Shown: in pieces, positions 5,779 to 14,357 of the stretch
Layout: each line of letters opens with the position of its first letter
How positions within the stretch are numbered: the stretch's first letter is position 1
Source: Deltaproteobacteria bacterium
Lineage (GTDB): Bacteria > Desulfobacterota > DSM-4660 > Desulfatiglandales > HGW-15
NCBI GenBank assembly: GCA_020060215.1
Contig: JAGVAP010000081.1
Location: 1-27,172, forward strand
DNA length: 27,172 nucleotides
Reading direction: 5' to 3'
Made by a program: the position numbers and the translations under genes
The notes under the pieces: generated by a model
What the model was told of the DNA's origin: nothing
Database searches by the model: none
What the model saw: the letters and a program-made list of their open reading frames with translations, nothing else

Positions 5779-7545
5779 TTGAGAACGTCAGGCCGGACCA
5801 AGACCGCAAAAAGATCGAAGGGCGCCGGGCGGGGAGAGCGTTTCAAGGCGCCTTCCGAAGACCTCCTGCGCGCGGTTGCCGACTGCGAACAGGACTATCT
5901 TGCCTTCGGGAGCGAATTGCGCCGGGTCTATGAGAGGGCTATGGAGGTCTCCAAGACCTCTTCCTCATTTGCAGGACTCTCCGAGGGCGAGCGATTGAAG
6001 ACCTTCACGGCAGGACTCAAAACGTTCTTGGAACAAAACAGCGATCTAGGGAAGAGCTCCGGCCGAGGCACCGCGCTTCTTCGGAGCATCCTTGAAAAGG
6101 CGGTCGAAATCGAGTCCCGTCTTCAAACCTTCCCCAACGTTGTGAGAACGATGCAGGTCCTCTGCAACCTCATCAAGATAGAGAGCATCAGGTCCCGTCA
6201 GGGAAAGGCCGGCTTCCAGGCTTTGTCGGAAGACGTAAGGGGGCTTGCCGGGAACATCGAGGCAAAATCCGCCGCGATTACGGACGGAGCCCGCGCACTG
6301 ATCCAGCTTGTCGGGAAAAGCCTCGGAAAGATCTCGGGGTATGAACTGCGCCGCAGGGAGAAAGGGAAGATCATTTCCAGGAATATCATCGACGGCCTCA
6401 GAAGACTGAAGGAGCGCCATGATGCGGCTATCGAGACAATGGATCGGATCAGTGCAGCATGGGAGGAAGTAACCAGCAGCATCGGTGAGATCGTGAGCTC
6501 AATCCAATTTCACGACATCACGAGACAAAGGATCGAGCACGTAGCGGAGGCGCTTGAGGAAATCACTGCGTTGGATGACGACAATGAAGCCTATGAGGGC
6601 CTGAGGCTTCAGAGAGCCCAGCTCCTTCACACCAGGGAAGAGCTCGTATCCGCGACCGAAAGGATGGCCGAAGAGCTCCGGAAGCTGGGCGGAAGGATAG
6701 GCGAGATCTCCGGAGAGGCGGGTGGCGTTGCGGCAGGTGCTCCGGAGGGGGGTGGGTCGTTCTTTCTGGAGCTGGAGAAGGGGGTCGTGGATCTGACGGG
6801 GGCGGTAGAGGAGCATGCGGAGATCAACAGGGGTATGGCCTCGACCAATGAAGAGGTATCGGATGGAGTTTCCAGGATGGAGTGCTTTGCAAGAGAGATC
6901 GCGAAGATCGGAATTGAAATGAAGATCATAGCGATCAATGCCGCCATTTATGCGGCCCACGTTGGGGAAGAAGGGGTGGCTTTGGGGGTCCTAGCCGAGC
7001 ATACCCATATGCTTTCCCAGGAAACGACCGGCCAGATAGCCTCCATCAGCGAAAACCTTCAGTCCGTCGTGGATTGCGCCAACGAGTTAAAGGGAGAGAC
7101 CGCCCTTCAAAACCGTCAAAGGGCCGAAGAAGAGACGAGGGTGGTAGAGGAACTAAAAACCATGATTCCCCTCCTCAGGCAGCTGGACGCCGAAGCGATG
7201 TCCATGGCCGGGCGTACCCAAGAGGTGGGAGGATCCCTCTCTGCGGATATTCGGAAAAGGTCGGAAGAAATGCGTTTTCATCTCCCGATTCTCAAGGAGA
7301 TCGACTCCGTCGCGGCGATGATTGAAGAAGAGTGCGAGAGGATCGGAGGGAGTCTCCCGAAGGAAGGGGAACATGACGGTGTCCACGACGTCGGGAGGAT
7401 GGAAGAAATGATGAAGAAGTACACCATGCAAAAGGAAAGGGATGTACACCGGCTGGCGGTCGGCGCAACCGAGTCGGGAATGGAATCCGGGGCCGATACG
7501 GAAAGACGACAGGAAGGCCTTGGGGAAAACGTCGAGCTTTTTTAG
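5779..7545 (+). CDS. cytoplasmic receptor-like protein with CheZ-like DxxxQ motif
   Basis: The 588-residue product starts at TTG 5779, with GGAG at 5768-5771 inside the end of the preceding gene. It has no membrane segment and is largely helical. Residues 244-250 (QFHDITRQ region) give Asp 246 and Gln 250 in a DxxxQ arrangement like the catalytic pair of the CheY-P phosphatase CheZ, embedded in IQFHDITRQRIEHV. Residues about 375-415 resemble the tip of an MCP signalling hairpin (IIAINAAIYAAHVGEEG), but the Glu/Arg positions of the canonical [11 protein letters not shown] read Tyr and His. The next segment (VALGVLAEHTHML) departs from GFAVVADEVRKLA. It is therefore either a specialised receptor or a CheY-P phosphatase/scaffold. 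Its place before STAS, cheY and cheA supports a role inside this pathway. Confidence 0.72.
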   Translation: MRTSGRTKTAKRSKGAGRGERFKAPSEDLLRAVADCEQDYLAFGSELRRVYERAMEVSKTSSSFAGLSEGERLKTFTAGLKTFLEQNSDLGKSSGRGTALLRSILEKAVEIESRLQTFPNVVRTMQVLCNLIKIESIRSRQGKAGFQALSEDVRGLAGNIEAKSAAITDGARALIQLVGKSLGKISGYELRRREKGKIISRNIIDGLRRLKERHDAAIETMDRISAAWEEVTSSIGEIVSSIQFHDITRQRIEHVAEALEEITALDDDNEAYEGLRLQRAQLLHTREELVSATERMAEELRKLGGRIGEISGEAGGVAAGAPEGGGSFFLELEKGVVDLTGAVEEHAEINRGMASTNEEVSDGVSRMECFAREIAKIGIEMKIIAINAAIYAAHVGEEGVALGVLAEHTHMLSQETTGQIASISENLQSVVDCANELKGETALQNRQRAEEETRVVEELKTMIPLLRQLDAEAMSMAGRTQEVGGSLSADIRKRSEEMRFHLPILKEIDSVAAMIEEECERIGGSLPKEGEHDGVHDVGRMEEMMKKYTMQKERDVHRLAVGATESGMESGADTERRQEGLGENVELF

Positions 7546-7559
7546 AGGAGGATGGAAGG

Positions 7560-7907
7560 ATGGGGTTTTCGTTTGAGGGACCGGATGATGCCGGGGTGCT
7601 GATGCTGAAGGGAGAATTGACCATCCAGGATGCAGCCCGCCTCAAGGATGTCCTCTTGAAGACGCAGGATGAATCGATCGGTCTTACCCTTCACCTGGAA
7701 GGGGTGAACGAGATCGATCTTTCGTGCCTTCAGGTCCTCTGCGCCGCGCATCGATCGGCAGTAGCCTCCGGCAGAGACATCACCACGACAGGGAAATGGC
7801 CTGATGCTTTTGCCAGGGCGGTCGAGGAGTCCGGGTATTCAAGGGGCCGGAACTGCAGAAGTCCCCGAAGCGTTCGGTGCCTCTGGAATTCAGGAGGATG
7901 CGCATGA
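7560..7907 (+). CDS. STAS-domain protein of the che operon
   Basis: This 115-residue single STAS domain belongs to the SpoIIAA/anti-sigma-antagonist fold. The core reads GVLMLKGELTIQDAARLKD, LHLEGVNEIDLSCLQVLCA and a tail with RNC...CLWNSGG. The IDLSCLQVLCAAHRSA segment is the loop that in SpoIIAA-type proteins holds the phosphorylatable serine. STAS proteins with this type of tail are frequently found next to cheY and cheA in environmental proteobacteria; their role there is not settled. The start ATG 7560 has GGAGG at 7547-7551, and the stop overlaps the cheY start (ATGA at 7904-7907). A partner anti-sigma kinase is not in the window. Confidence 0.82.
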   Translation: MGFSFEGPDDAGVLMLKGELTIQDAARLKDVLLKTQDESIGLTLHLEGVNEIDLSCLQVLCAAHRSAVASGRDITTTGKWPDAFARAVEESGYSRGRNCRSPRSVRCLWNSGGCA

Positions 7908-8269
7908 GCAAGACCATCATGACGGTGGACGATTCCGCCAGCGTGCGGCAGATGGTGAGCTTCACCCTCAAAGGGGCCGGCTACGACGTCATCGAGGCAG
8001 GCGACGGACGGCAAGCGTCCGCCAAGCTCAACGGCGCGCCGGTCCACATGGTGATCACCGATCTCAACATGCCGAACCTGGACGGCATCGGCCTGATCCG
8101 CGCCATCCGGGGAAATCCCTCCTACAAGTTCATCCCCGTGATCATGCTCACCACCGAGAGTCAGGCATCCAAAAAGGACGAGGGAAAGGCGGCGGGCGCC
8201 ACGGGATGGATCGTCAAACCCTTCAAGCCGGAGCAGCTTCTGGCCGTGGTGAAAAAGGTGCTGGGATGA
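7904..8269 (+). CDS. cheY: CheY chemotaxis response regulator
   Basis: This single receiver domain of 121 residues is the diffusible output of the CheA kinase. The acidic pair is in TVDDSASVR, the phospho-acceptor Asp in VITDLNMPNLDG, the Thr in VIMLTTES and the Lys in WIVKPFKPEQ. All active-site residues are present. I chose ATG 7904 (MSKTIMTVDD), preceded by AGGAGG at 7892-7897. The frame extends further upstream, but only into the STAS gene. The stop overlaps the cheA start (ATGA at 8266-8269), so CheY and CheA are translated together. Confidence 0.93.
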   Translation: MSKTIMTVDDSASVRQMVSFTLKGAGYDVIEAGDGRQASAKLNGAPVHMVITDLNMPNLDGIGLIRAIRGNPSYKFIPVIMLTTESQASKKDEGKAAGATGWIVKPFKPEQLLAVVKKVLG

Positions 8270-10383
8270 CGGACAAACATGGTGAGTTATTCATCGAAGA
8301 GGCCACCGAGCTTCTGGCCGAGTTGGAAGGATCGCTCCTGGAGCTCGAAAGATCCCCCGAAGATCCGGACCTGATTGGGCGGATCTTCAGGGCCATGCAC
8401 ACCATCAAGGGGTCGGGGGCCATGTTCGGCTTCGATGAGGTCTCAGGCTTCACTCATGAGATCGAATCGGTTTACGACCTCGTGCGAAGCGGAAAAGCCC
8501 GGGTTAGCAAACCCCTCATCGACCTCACCCTCAAGGCCTGCGACGAGATCCGCAGGATCATCCATTCAACCCGCGACGGAAAAGAGCGGGATGAGAATGG
8601 AGGCAGGGAGATCCTCCGGGGGTTCAGGGATCTGATCCCCGGAGCAAAAGAGGAGAAGACCGTCTCTCCCAACCCCGCGAAGAGCGGTTTCAGACCTGAA
8701 GGAGAAGTTGTCCATTGCACTTACCGCATTCGTTTCCGGCCCAATTCCAACATATTCTCTTCCGGGACCAACCCCCTCCTCCTCCTTGAGGAGTTGAGGG
8801 CGCTTGGCCAATGCACCATCGTGGCACATAGCGAGACCCTCCCCAGGCTCGAGGAGATGGACCCCGAGCTCTGCTACACCTACTGGGACGTCATCCTCAC
8901 CACCGCGGCCGGGGAGAATGCGATCAGGGATGTGTTCATCTTCGTGCAGGACGGTTCCGATCTGAGCCTAACGGTGATCGACGCCGGGGAAATCGAAGAG
9001 CCCGAATACAAGAGGCTCGGAGAGATCCTCGTGGAACGGGGCGATCTCACCGAGGAGGATGTCAGAGGGGTGCTTTCGCGGCAGAAGCGCATCGGCGAGC
9101 TCATTGTGGACACAGGCGTTATCGATCCCTCAAAGGTGGAGTCGGCCTTGGCAGAGCAGGAGCATGTCAGGGCGCAGCGAAGGCTCCGGCAGGAGAAGGA
9201 TGCCGCTGCAACCATCCGCGTTCCGGCAGAGAGGCTCGATCAGCTGGTCAACCTGGTCGGAGAACTCGTCACCATCCAGTCCCGATTGAGCCAGGTCGCC
9301 TCAACCGTTCAGAACCCTTCCCTTTCGCAGATCGCCGAAGAAGTGGAAAGACTCATCTCGGAGCTGCGTGAGAGGACCATGAGCATCCGCATGCTCCCGA
9401 TCGGGTCGTTGTTCGGCCGATTCAAGCGGCTGGTCCGGGACCTGGCAGAGGATCTGGGCAAGGAAATCGACCTCACGATGGAGGGGGAGGAGACGGAACT
9501 GGACAAAACGGTCATTGAGAAGCTCGCCGATCCGATTACCCATATCATCCGAAACAGCATCGACCACGGCATCGAGTCCCCGGAGGTTAGAGCCGCCCGG
9601 GGAAAATCCAGGGATGGGAGGATCCATCTCTCCGCCTTGCACTCCGGCGCCTGTGTCGTGATCCGGATAGAGGATGACGGTGCCGGGATCGACAGGGAGG
9701 CCGTAAGAGAGAAGGCGCTTGAAAAAGGAATCATCTCGCCGGATGCGGTCCTCCACGATCGGGAGCTCTTCTCGCTTATCTTCGCGCCGGGTTTTTCAAC
9801 GGCCAAGACCGTCAGCAGCGTCTCCGGGAGGGGAGTGGGGATGGACGTGGTGAAGAGAAACATCGAATCCCTCCAGGGGACCATCGAGATCGAGACCCGT
9901 GAAGGAGAGGGAACGAAGATCTCCCTCATGCTCCCGCTGACCCTGGCCATCGTGGACGGGTTGCTGGTGAAGGTGGGGGAATCGTTCTATGTGGTCCCCC
10001 TCTCAAGCGTCGAGGAATGCGTCGAGCTTTCACGGGAGGATGTCGAAAAGGCGCACGGTCGCGAACTGATAAATATTCGCGGCGAGATTGTCCCGTACGT
10101 CTCCTTGCGGGAGCGCTTTGGAACCGGCGGGGAGAGGCCTGCTATCGAACAGATCGTCACCAGCCGGATCAACGGCGCAAAGACGGGTCTTCTGGTGGAC
10201 CAGGTCATTGGTGAGCATCAGACCGTGATCAAGTCTCTAGGGAAGGCTTACAGAGGCATCAAGGAGGTGTCCGGCGCCACAATTCTGGGAGACGGCACCC
10301 TGGCCCTGATTCTCGAAATGGCAAACCTGGCCGAGGGCTTGGGAACTCCCGGCGGGGGGTTCGCCTCCGAAGGCGGCCATTGA
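8266..10383 (+). CDS. cheA: CheA chemotaxis histidine kinase
   Basis: This is the central kinase of the pathway, 705 residues from ATG 8266 inside the cheY stop. An Hpt (P1) domain is at about 1-105, with phospho-His 45 in HTIKGSG. A CheY-binding/P2-like region lies at about 145-240. It is followed by an unusual pair of similar 24-residue segments (250-273 and 275-298), then the dimerisation helices (RLDQLVNLVGELVTIQSRL). The ATPase domain has the N-box (HIIRNSIDHGIE), G1 (DDGAGID) and G2 (GRGVGMDVV), and a CheW-like P5 domain runs to the end. All catalytic motifs are intact, so it should autophosphorylate and pass phosphate to CheY and CheB. The 67 bases after it precede the MCP gene. Confidence 0.95.
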   Translation: MTDKHGELFIEEATELLAELEGSLLELERSPEDPDLIGRIFRAMHTIKGSGAMFGFDEVSGFTHEIESVYDLVRSGKARVSKPLIDLTLKACDEIRRIIHSTRDGKERDENGGREILRGFRDLIPGAKEEKTVSPNPAKSGFRPEGEVVHCTYRIRFRPNSNIFSSGTNPLLLLEELRALGQCTIVAHSETLPRLEEMDPELCYTYWDVILTTAAGENAIRDVFIFVQDGSDLSLTVIDAGEIEEPEYKRLGEILVERGDLTEEDVRGVLSRQKRIGELIVDTGVIDPSKVESALAEQEHVRAQRRLRQEKDAAATIRVPAERLDQLVNLVGELVTIQSRLSQVASTVQNPSLSQIAEEVERLISELRERTMSIRMLPIGSLFGRFKRLVRDLAEDLGKEIDLTMEGEETELDKTVIEKLADPITHIIRNSIDHGIESPEVRAARGKSRDGRIHLSALHSGACVVIRIEDDGAGIDREAVREKALEKGIISPDAVLHDRELFSLIFAPGFSTAKTVSSVSGRGVGMDVVKRNIESLQGTIEIETREGEGTKISLMLPLTLAIVDGLLVKVGESFYVVPLSSVEECVELSREDVEKAHGRELINIRGEIVPYVSLRERFGTGGERPAIEQIVTSRINGAKTGLLVDQVIGEHQTVIKSLGKAYRGIKEVSGATILGDGTLALILEMANLAEGLGTPGGGFASEGGH
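9013..9159 (+). other. MshEN-like tandem motif inside CheA
   Basis: Two 24-residue segments, CheA residues 250-273 and 275-298, share the pattern (R)-(L/I)-G-x2-(L/I)-V-x2-G-x-(L/I)-x4-V-x3-L-x2-Q and are separated by one Lys. The first starts RLGEILVERG and ends LSRQ; the second starts RIGELIVDTG and ends ALAEQ. This is very close to the repeated c-di-GMP-binding motif of MshEN domains. The spacing and the Asp after the first Gly are the main uncertainties, so ligand binding is only a hypothesis. Confidence 0.55.
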
Positions 10384-10450
10384 TGGAGAGGTGCGGCATG
10401 GGAGGCATTTGAACATACAACCTATTGCATGAAAGAGGAGGAAAGAGGTT

Positions 10451-12304
10451 ATGTTTGCGAACATGAAGATCGGGATGAGGCTGGCAGGCGGTTTCGGGGT
10501 GGTTCTGGTTGTTCTCTTGGTCATCGTGGCCCTTTGCCTCACAAACCTTGGGCAGATAGGCGCAACGGTCGAGAAGGTCGTGGAGGACCGATACCCCAAG
10601 ACGGTGTGGGCCAATGGTATCATTGGCGACCTGAACGTCATTGCGCGGAGCACCCGCAATATGGTCTTGATGGAGAGCAAGGAGGAGATATCGAAGGAGG
10701 ATGGCCGGATCGCGGGGGCATTGAAGGACATCGAAAACAACCTGGCAAAGCTCGAAAAGGGGATTGCTACGGACAAAGGCAAGGACCTGTTCAGGAAGGT
10801 CTCCGATGCCAAGAAGGCGTACTTAGGGCCTCAGAACGAGGCCAGAAAGTTTGCGTTGGATGGAAAGGAAAACGAGGCAAGGGCCATTCTCCTGGGCTCT
10901 CTCCGGCCTCTCCAACTCGCTCTCATGGAGAATGTGGAGCTGCTGATCAGGTACCAGGGGGAGCTCATGGAGAACGAAGGCAAGAACGCCCACGATCTCT
11001 ATCTGAGCTCAAGGACCATGATGCTGACCCTTGCCGCCATCGCCCTTGGCCTGGTTGTGATCATTGCCTTCTGGATCACCCGGAGCATCACAAAACCGGT
11101 TGGCAAATGCGTCGGCATTGCCGAGGAAGTCGCCAAAGGGGACATCAACATGGCTATCGTCGTGGACCGCAGGGACGAAATAGGCCAGTTGATGAACGCC
11201 ATGAAAACCATGGTCGCCAATCTCAAAGGAACGGTGGATCTGGCGGGCAAAATAGCCAAAGGGGACCTGGCGGTGGAAGTGAATATCCTCTCTGAGAAGG
11301 ACGACCTGGGGAAGGCCCTGCAGAATATGGTCGGCAAGCTGGAGGAGATCGTGGCTGAGGTCAGGAGCGCTGCCGATAATGTCGCTTCCGGAAGCCAGGA
11401 GATGGGGTCGAGTTCCGAGGAGATGTCCCAAGGCGCTACAGAGCAGGCCGCGGCAGCCGAGGAGGCTTCATCCTCCATGGAACAGATGGTCTCCAATATC
11501 AGGCAGAACGCCGACAATGCGACTCAAACGGAAAAGATTGCCCTCAAATCGGCCGAAGATGCCCGGGAAGGGGGAAAGGCGGTCTCTGAAACCGTGAAAG
11601 CGATGAAGGAGATCGCCGAGAAAATCTCCATCATCGAGGAGATTGCAAGACAGACGGACCTCCTCGCCCTGAACGCAGCCATCGAGGCGGCACGGGCGGG
11701 CGAGCATGGAAAGGGGTTTGCCGTGGTGGCCTCCGAGGTCCGCAAGCTCGCAGAACGAAGCCAGACTGCGGCCGGGGAGATCAGCAAGCTCTCTTCTTCG
11801 AGCGTCGAGGTGGCGGAAAAGGCCGGGGACATGCTCTCCAAGCTCGTGCCGGACATCCAGAAGACCGCGGAGCTGGTGCAGGAGATCGCTGCAGCGAGCA
11901 ACGAACAGAACACCGGGGCCGAGCAGATCAACAAGGCCATCCAGCAGCTCGACCAGGTCATCCAGCAAAACGCCTCCGCTTCGGAAGAGCTCTCCTCCAC
12001 GGCGGAAGAGCTCTCCTCCCAGGCGGAGCAGCTCCAGGGCACGATCGGGTTTTTCAGGGTGAAGGGCGGAGATGGAGGAACAGGGCGGCAAATTTTTGCC
12101 GGAAAAAAGAAAGAGCAAAGAGGCGTTCACGTAGCCCATTTTGAAGGCTCAAAGAAGGGAGCCGCTAAATCACCCAAGAAGGCGGAAACCGACAAGGGAA
12201 ACGGCAAGGGCACCATGGCCGGGTTCAAGGAAGGGGTCCACATCGATCTGAACCCGACCGACCAGATGCCGAAGAGCGGCGACGAGGGGTTCGAGAGATA
12301 CTGA
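10451..12304 (+). CDS. transmembrane methyl-accepting chemotaxis protein
   Basis: This chemoreceptor has 617 residues, starting at ATG 10451 behind a purine-rich ribosome site (GAGGAGG). Membrane segment 1 is at about residues 10-31 ([14 protein letters not shown]). A helical periplasmic sensor of the four-helix-bundle type follows (about 32-190). Membrane segment 2 is at about 192-213 ([18 protein letters not shown]), then HAMP sequence (about 214-310), then the signalling domain with the intact hairpin tip [20 protein letters not shown] and [16 protein letters not shown]. Gln/Glu-rich helices on both sides give methylation sites. A linker of about 65 residues leads to a C-terminal GFERY, which fits the aromatic-x-x-aromatic pentapeptide that tethers CheR or CheB. 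The ligand is unknown. It probably works with the CheA, CheW, CheR, CheD and CheB encoded around it. Confidence 0.93.
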   Translation: MFANMKIGMRLAGGFGVVLVVLLVIVALCLTNLGQIGATVEKVVEDRYPKTVWANGIIGDLNVIARSTRNMVLMESKEEISKEDGRIAGALKDIENNLAKLEKGIATDKGKDLFRKVSDAKKAYLGPQNEARKFALDGKENEARAILLGSLRPLQLALMENVELLIRYQGELMENEGKNAHDLYLSSRTMMLTLAAIALGLVVIIAFWITRSITKPVGKCVGIAEEVAKGDINMAIVVDRRDEIGQLMNAMKTMVANLKGTVDLAGKIAKGDLAVEVNILSEKDDLGKALQNMVGKLEEIVAEVRSAADNVASGSQEMGSSSEEMSQGATEQAAAAEEASSSMEQMVSNIRQNADNATQTEKIALKSAEDAREGGKAVSETVKAMKEIAEKISIIEEIARQTDLLALNAAIEAARAGEHGKGFAVVASEVRKLAERSQTAAGEISKLSSSSVEVAEKAGDMLSKLVPDIQKTAELVQEIAAASNEQNTGAEQINKAIQQLDQVIQQNASASEELSSTAEELSSQAEQLQGTIGFFRVKGGDGGTGRQIFAGKKKEQRGVHVAHFEGSKKGAAKSPKKAETDKGNGKGTMAGFKEGVHIDLNPTDQMPKSGDEGFERY

Positions 12305-12381
12305 TGCGACCGAAGATCGGGGACAAAGGACCTTTGCCGGTCCGGATCAATGGGTGAACTTTACCTTGCAGGAGGAGAAAC

Positions 12382-12903
12382 ATGAGCATGCTGAAGATAA
12401 CGGAGACTTCCCTCTATCTGACGTTTCGCCTGGGGGAGGAGATTTTTGCGATCGATGTCAAACAGGTCCGGGAGGTCCTGGATCTCACCCCCATTACCAA
12501 GGTCCCCCGCGCTCCCGAATTCATGCGGGGGGTGATCAACCTCCGGGGAAGCGTCGTCCCGGTGGTCGACCTCAAGATGAAATTCGGTCTCCCGAGGACG
12601 GAGACGACCGTGGACACGAGAATCGTGGTGATGGAGATCGATTTGGACGGCGAGGTCACCATCCTGGGCGCCATGGCGGACTCGGTCCACGAGGTGCTGG
12701 AGCTTGAGCCTTCCCAGATCCAGGATCCCCCCAAGTTCGGAACCCGCTGGCGCTCGGAATTCATCCGCGGCATGGGAAAACGCGGGGAGGAGTTCGTCAC
12801 GATCGTCGACATCGACAGGGTCTTCTCCTCCGACGAGCTGGCGCTGAGCCAGGAGGCCCTGCTTGAGGAAACCACGGAAGAAAAAGTGGCGGTGAATGAG
12901 TGA
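12382..12903 (+). CDS. cheW: CheW coupling protein
   Basis: This scaffold protein links MCP hairpins to the CheA P5 domain. The 173-residue product shows the CheW fold: YLTFRLGEEIFAIDVKQVRE, the FMRGVINLRGSVVPVVDL segment that contacts receptors, and a C-terminal subdomain ending in RGMGKRGEEFVTIVDIDRVF. The start ATG 12382 is preceded by GCAGGAGGAG. A 77-base gap without clear signals separates it from the MCP gene. The tail after about residue 150 is acidic and variable. Nothing needed for coupling appears to be missing. Confidence 0.93.
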   Translation: MSMLKITETSLYLTFRLGEEIFAIDVKQVREVLDLTPITKVPRAPEFMRGVINLRGSVVPVVDLKMKFGLPRTETTVDTRIVVMEIDLDGEVTILGAMADSVHEVLELEPSQIQDPPKFGTRWRSEFIRGMGKRGEEFVTIVDIDRVFSSDELALSQEALLEETTEEKVAVNE

Positions 12904-12912
12904 GAACGGCCG

Positions 12913-13785
12913 ATGGTTGATCTTTCGCCCAAGAACCCGGATACGTGGCGGCATTATGGGGCCATGTCGCCCAAGACCTTTTCGCGGATTGCCGGCCTCA
13001 TCCAGCGAGAGGTCGGCATCAAGATGCCGGAGTCCAAGTTCACGATGCTCCAGGGCCGTCTCCAGAAGCGCCTCCGCTATCTGGGGATGGCCTCATACCA
13101 TGATTATGCGGACTATCTCTTCAGCCCGGAAGGGACGGAGCGTGAGATGGACCACCTGATCAATGCCGTCACTACCAACAAGACGGACTTTTTCAGGGAG
13201 CCCAGGCACTATGACATCCTTCTTAAAGAAGTCCTCCCGCGGTTGTTGAAGCGGGCCACGCTGAGGAGAAGAATTCATGTGTGGAGCGCCGCCTGCTCGA
13301 CCGGGGAGGAGCCTTATACCCTCGCCATGATTTTGAGCGAGTTCAGAGAGAACCACCGGGGGTTCGATTTCTCGATCCTCGGCACCGACATCTCCACCCG
13401 GGTCCTTGATAAGGCCAGGGAGGGGATCTACGAAGAGGATGAGGTTCAGCCCATTGCGCCTCCGCTGCGGAAAAAGTACCTGCTGAGGGGAAAGGACGAG
13501 AACAGGGGTCTAGTGAGGATTGCCCCGGAAGTGAGATCCCTTGTCCGGTTCCAAAGGGTGAACCTCCTGGATCGGAACTACGGGATACGGGAGGCGATGG
13601 ATACCATTTTCTGCCGAAATGTGATCATCTATTTCGATCGGTCCACCCAGGAAAGGGTGATGAATTCGCTCATCGCCAATCTGCGGCCGGGGGGGTACTT
13701 GTTTATGGGGCATTCGGAGACCCTGAACGGCATGAAGCTCCCCGTGGTCCCTGTCGCCCTTACGGTTTACAGGAAAACGGAATGA
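12913..13785 (+). CDS. cheR: CheR receptor methyltransferase
   Basis: This enzyme transfers methyl groups from S-adenosylmethionine to glutamates on the MCP, resetting receptor activity. The 290 residues comprise the N-terminal helical CheR domain (IQREVGIKMPESKFTMLQGR, VTTNKTDFFREP) and a Rossmann-type methyltransferase domain with motif I VWSAACSTGEEPYTLAM, the acidic ribose contact in ILGTDIS and the FCRNVIIYF motif. Start ATG 12913 lies ten bases after the cheW stop with only a weak ribosome site; ATG 12964 (MSPKTFSR) is an alternative that still retains the whole domain. The stop overlaps cheD (ATGA). Confidence 0.93.
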   Translation: MVDLSPKNPDTWRHYGAMSPKTFSRIAGLIQREVGIKMPESKFTMLQGRLQKRLRYLGMASYHDYADYLFSPEGTEREMDHLINAVTTNKTDFFREPRHYDILLKEVLPRLLKRATLRRRIHVWSAACSTGEEPYTLAMILSEFRENHRGFDFSILGTDISTRVLDKAREGIYEEDEVQPIAPPLRKKYLLRGKDENRGLVRIAPEVRSLVRFQRVNLLDRNYGIREAMDTIFCRNVIIYFDRSTQERVMNSLIANLRPGGYLFMGHSETLNGMKLPVVPVALTVYRKTE

Positions 13786-14357
13786 GCCGCCCTCTTGGAG
13801 AAATACCTACCGTTTATCTCAGGCCGGGAGAATGGTTCTCGGGACAGGATCGTGTCCTCGTCAAGACCGTCCTGGGTTCGTGCGTTTCAGTGACGATGTT
13901 CCACAGGAATACGCACCTGGCGGCCATATGCCATGCCCTCATGCCGACCTGTGAAGAAAAGAGGGGGTGCAGTGGGGATTGTGACAGCCGCCCGAGATAC
14001 GCCGATTGCATCACCCGGAAAATGGCGGAGGTATTCTTTAAAAGGGGCTTCAAGCCTTGGGAGATCGAAGTGAAGCTTTTCGGGGGCGCAGACAGTCTTT
14101 CGGTTGATTCAGGGAAAAGAGGTTCCCTCCGGATGGGGACTCGAAACTATGTGCAGGCTTGGGAAACCATTGAGAAGGAGGGGTTGAGATTGGGGATTTC
14201 GCATGTGGGAGGGACCCGCGGGCGTAAGCTCCTGTTCGATACTTTTACGGGGGAGGTCCTCCTGAGACGGCTCCATCCGAGAACAGATACGGGTACAGGC
14301 GAATTCATTATGGAAGAGATAGCCAGAGGGATCGGAAAGGCAGGGCGAGCCGGATGA
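13782..14357 (+). CDS. cheD: CheD receptor glutamine deamidase with a cysteine-rich loop
   Basis: CheD converts receptor glutamines to glutamates and in some bacteria binds CheC or CheY-P. The 191-residue product has the catalytic Cys 34 in TVLGSCVSV and His 51 in AICHALMP, as in the family. The core KLFGGADSL and the [19 protein letters not shown] segments are also present. Between the catalytic His and the next helix it carries a loop with four cysteines (57, 63, 67, 76: [13 protein letters not shown]...YADC), longer than the loop in the best-known CheD proteins. It could bind metal or be redox-active, or simply be lineage-typical. Start and stop overlap cheR and cheB (ATGA). There is no CheC gene here. 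Confidence 0.92.
   Translation: MSRPLGEIPTVYLRPGEWFSGQDRVLVKTVLGSCVSVTMFHRNTHLAAICHALMPTCEEKRGCSGDCDSRPRYADCITRKMAEVFFKRGFKPWEIEVKLFGGADSLSVDSGKRGSLRMGTRNYVQAWETIEKEGLRLGISHVGGTRGRKLLFDTFTGEVLLRRLHPRTDTGTGEFIMEEIARGIGKAGRAG

Noticed and set aside
7804..8265. Upstream extension of the cheA frame
   Set aside because: It runs through STAS and cheY in another frame; ATG 8266 overlaps the cheY stop and begins the Hpt domain.
10429..11295. 288-residue plus-strand frame overlapping the MCP gene
   Set aside because: The composition is Gly/Arg/His-rich without domains, and it is out of frame with an unmistakable MCP.
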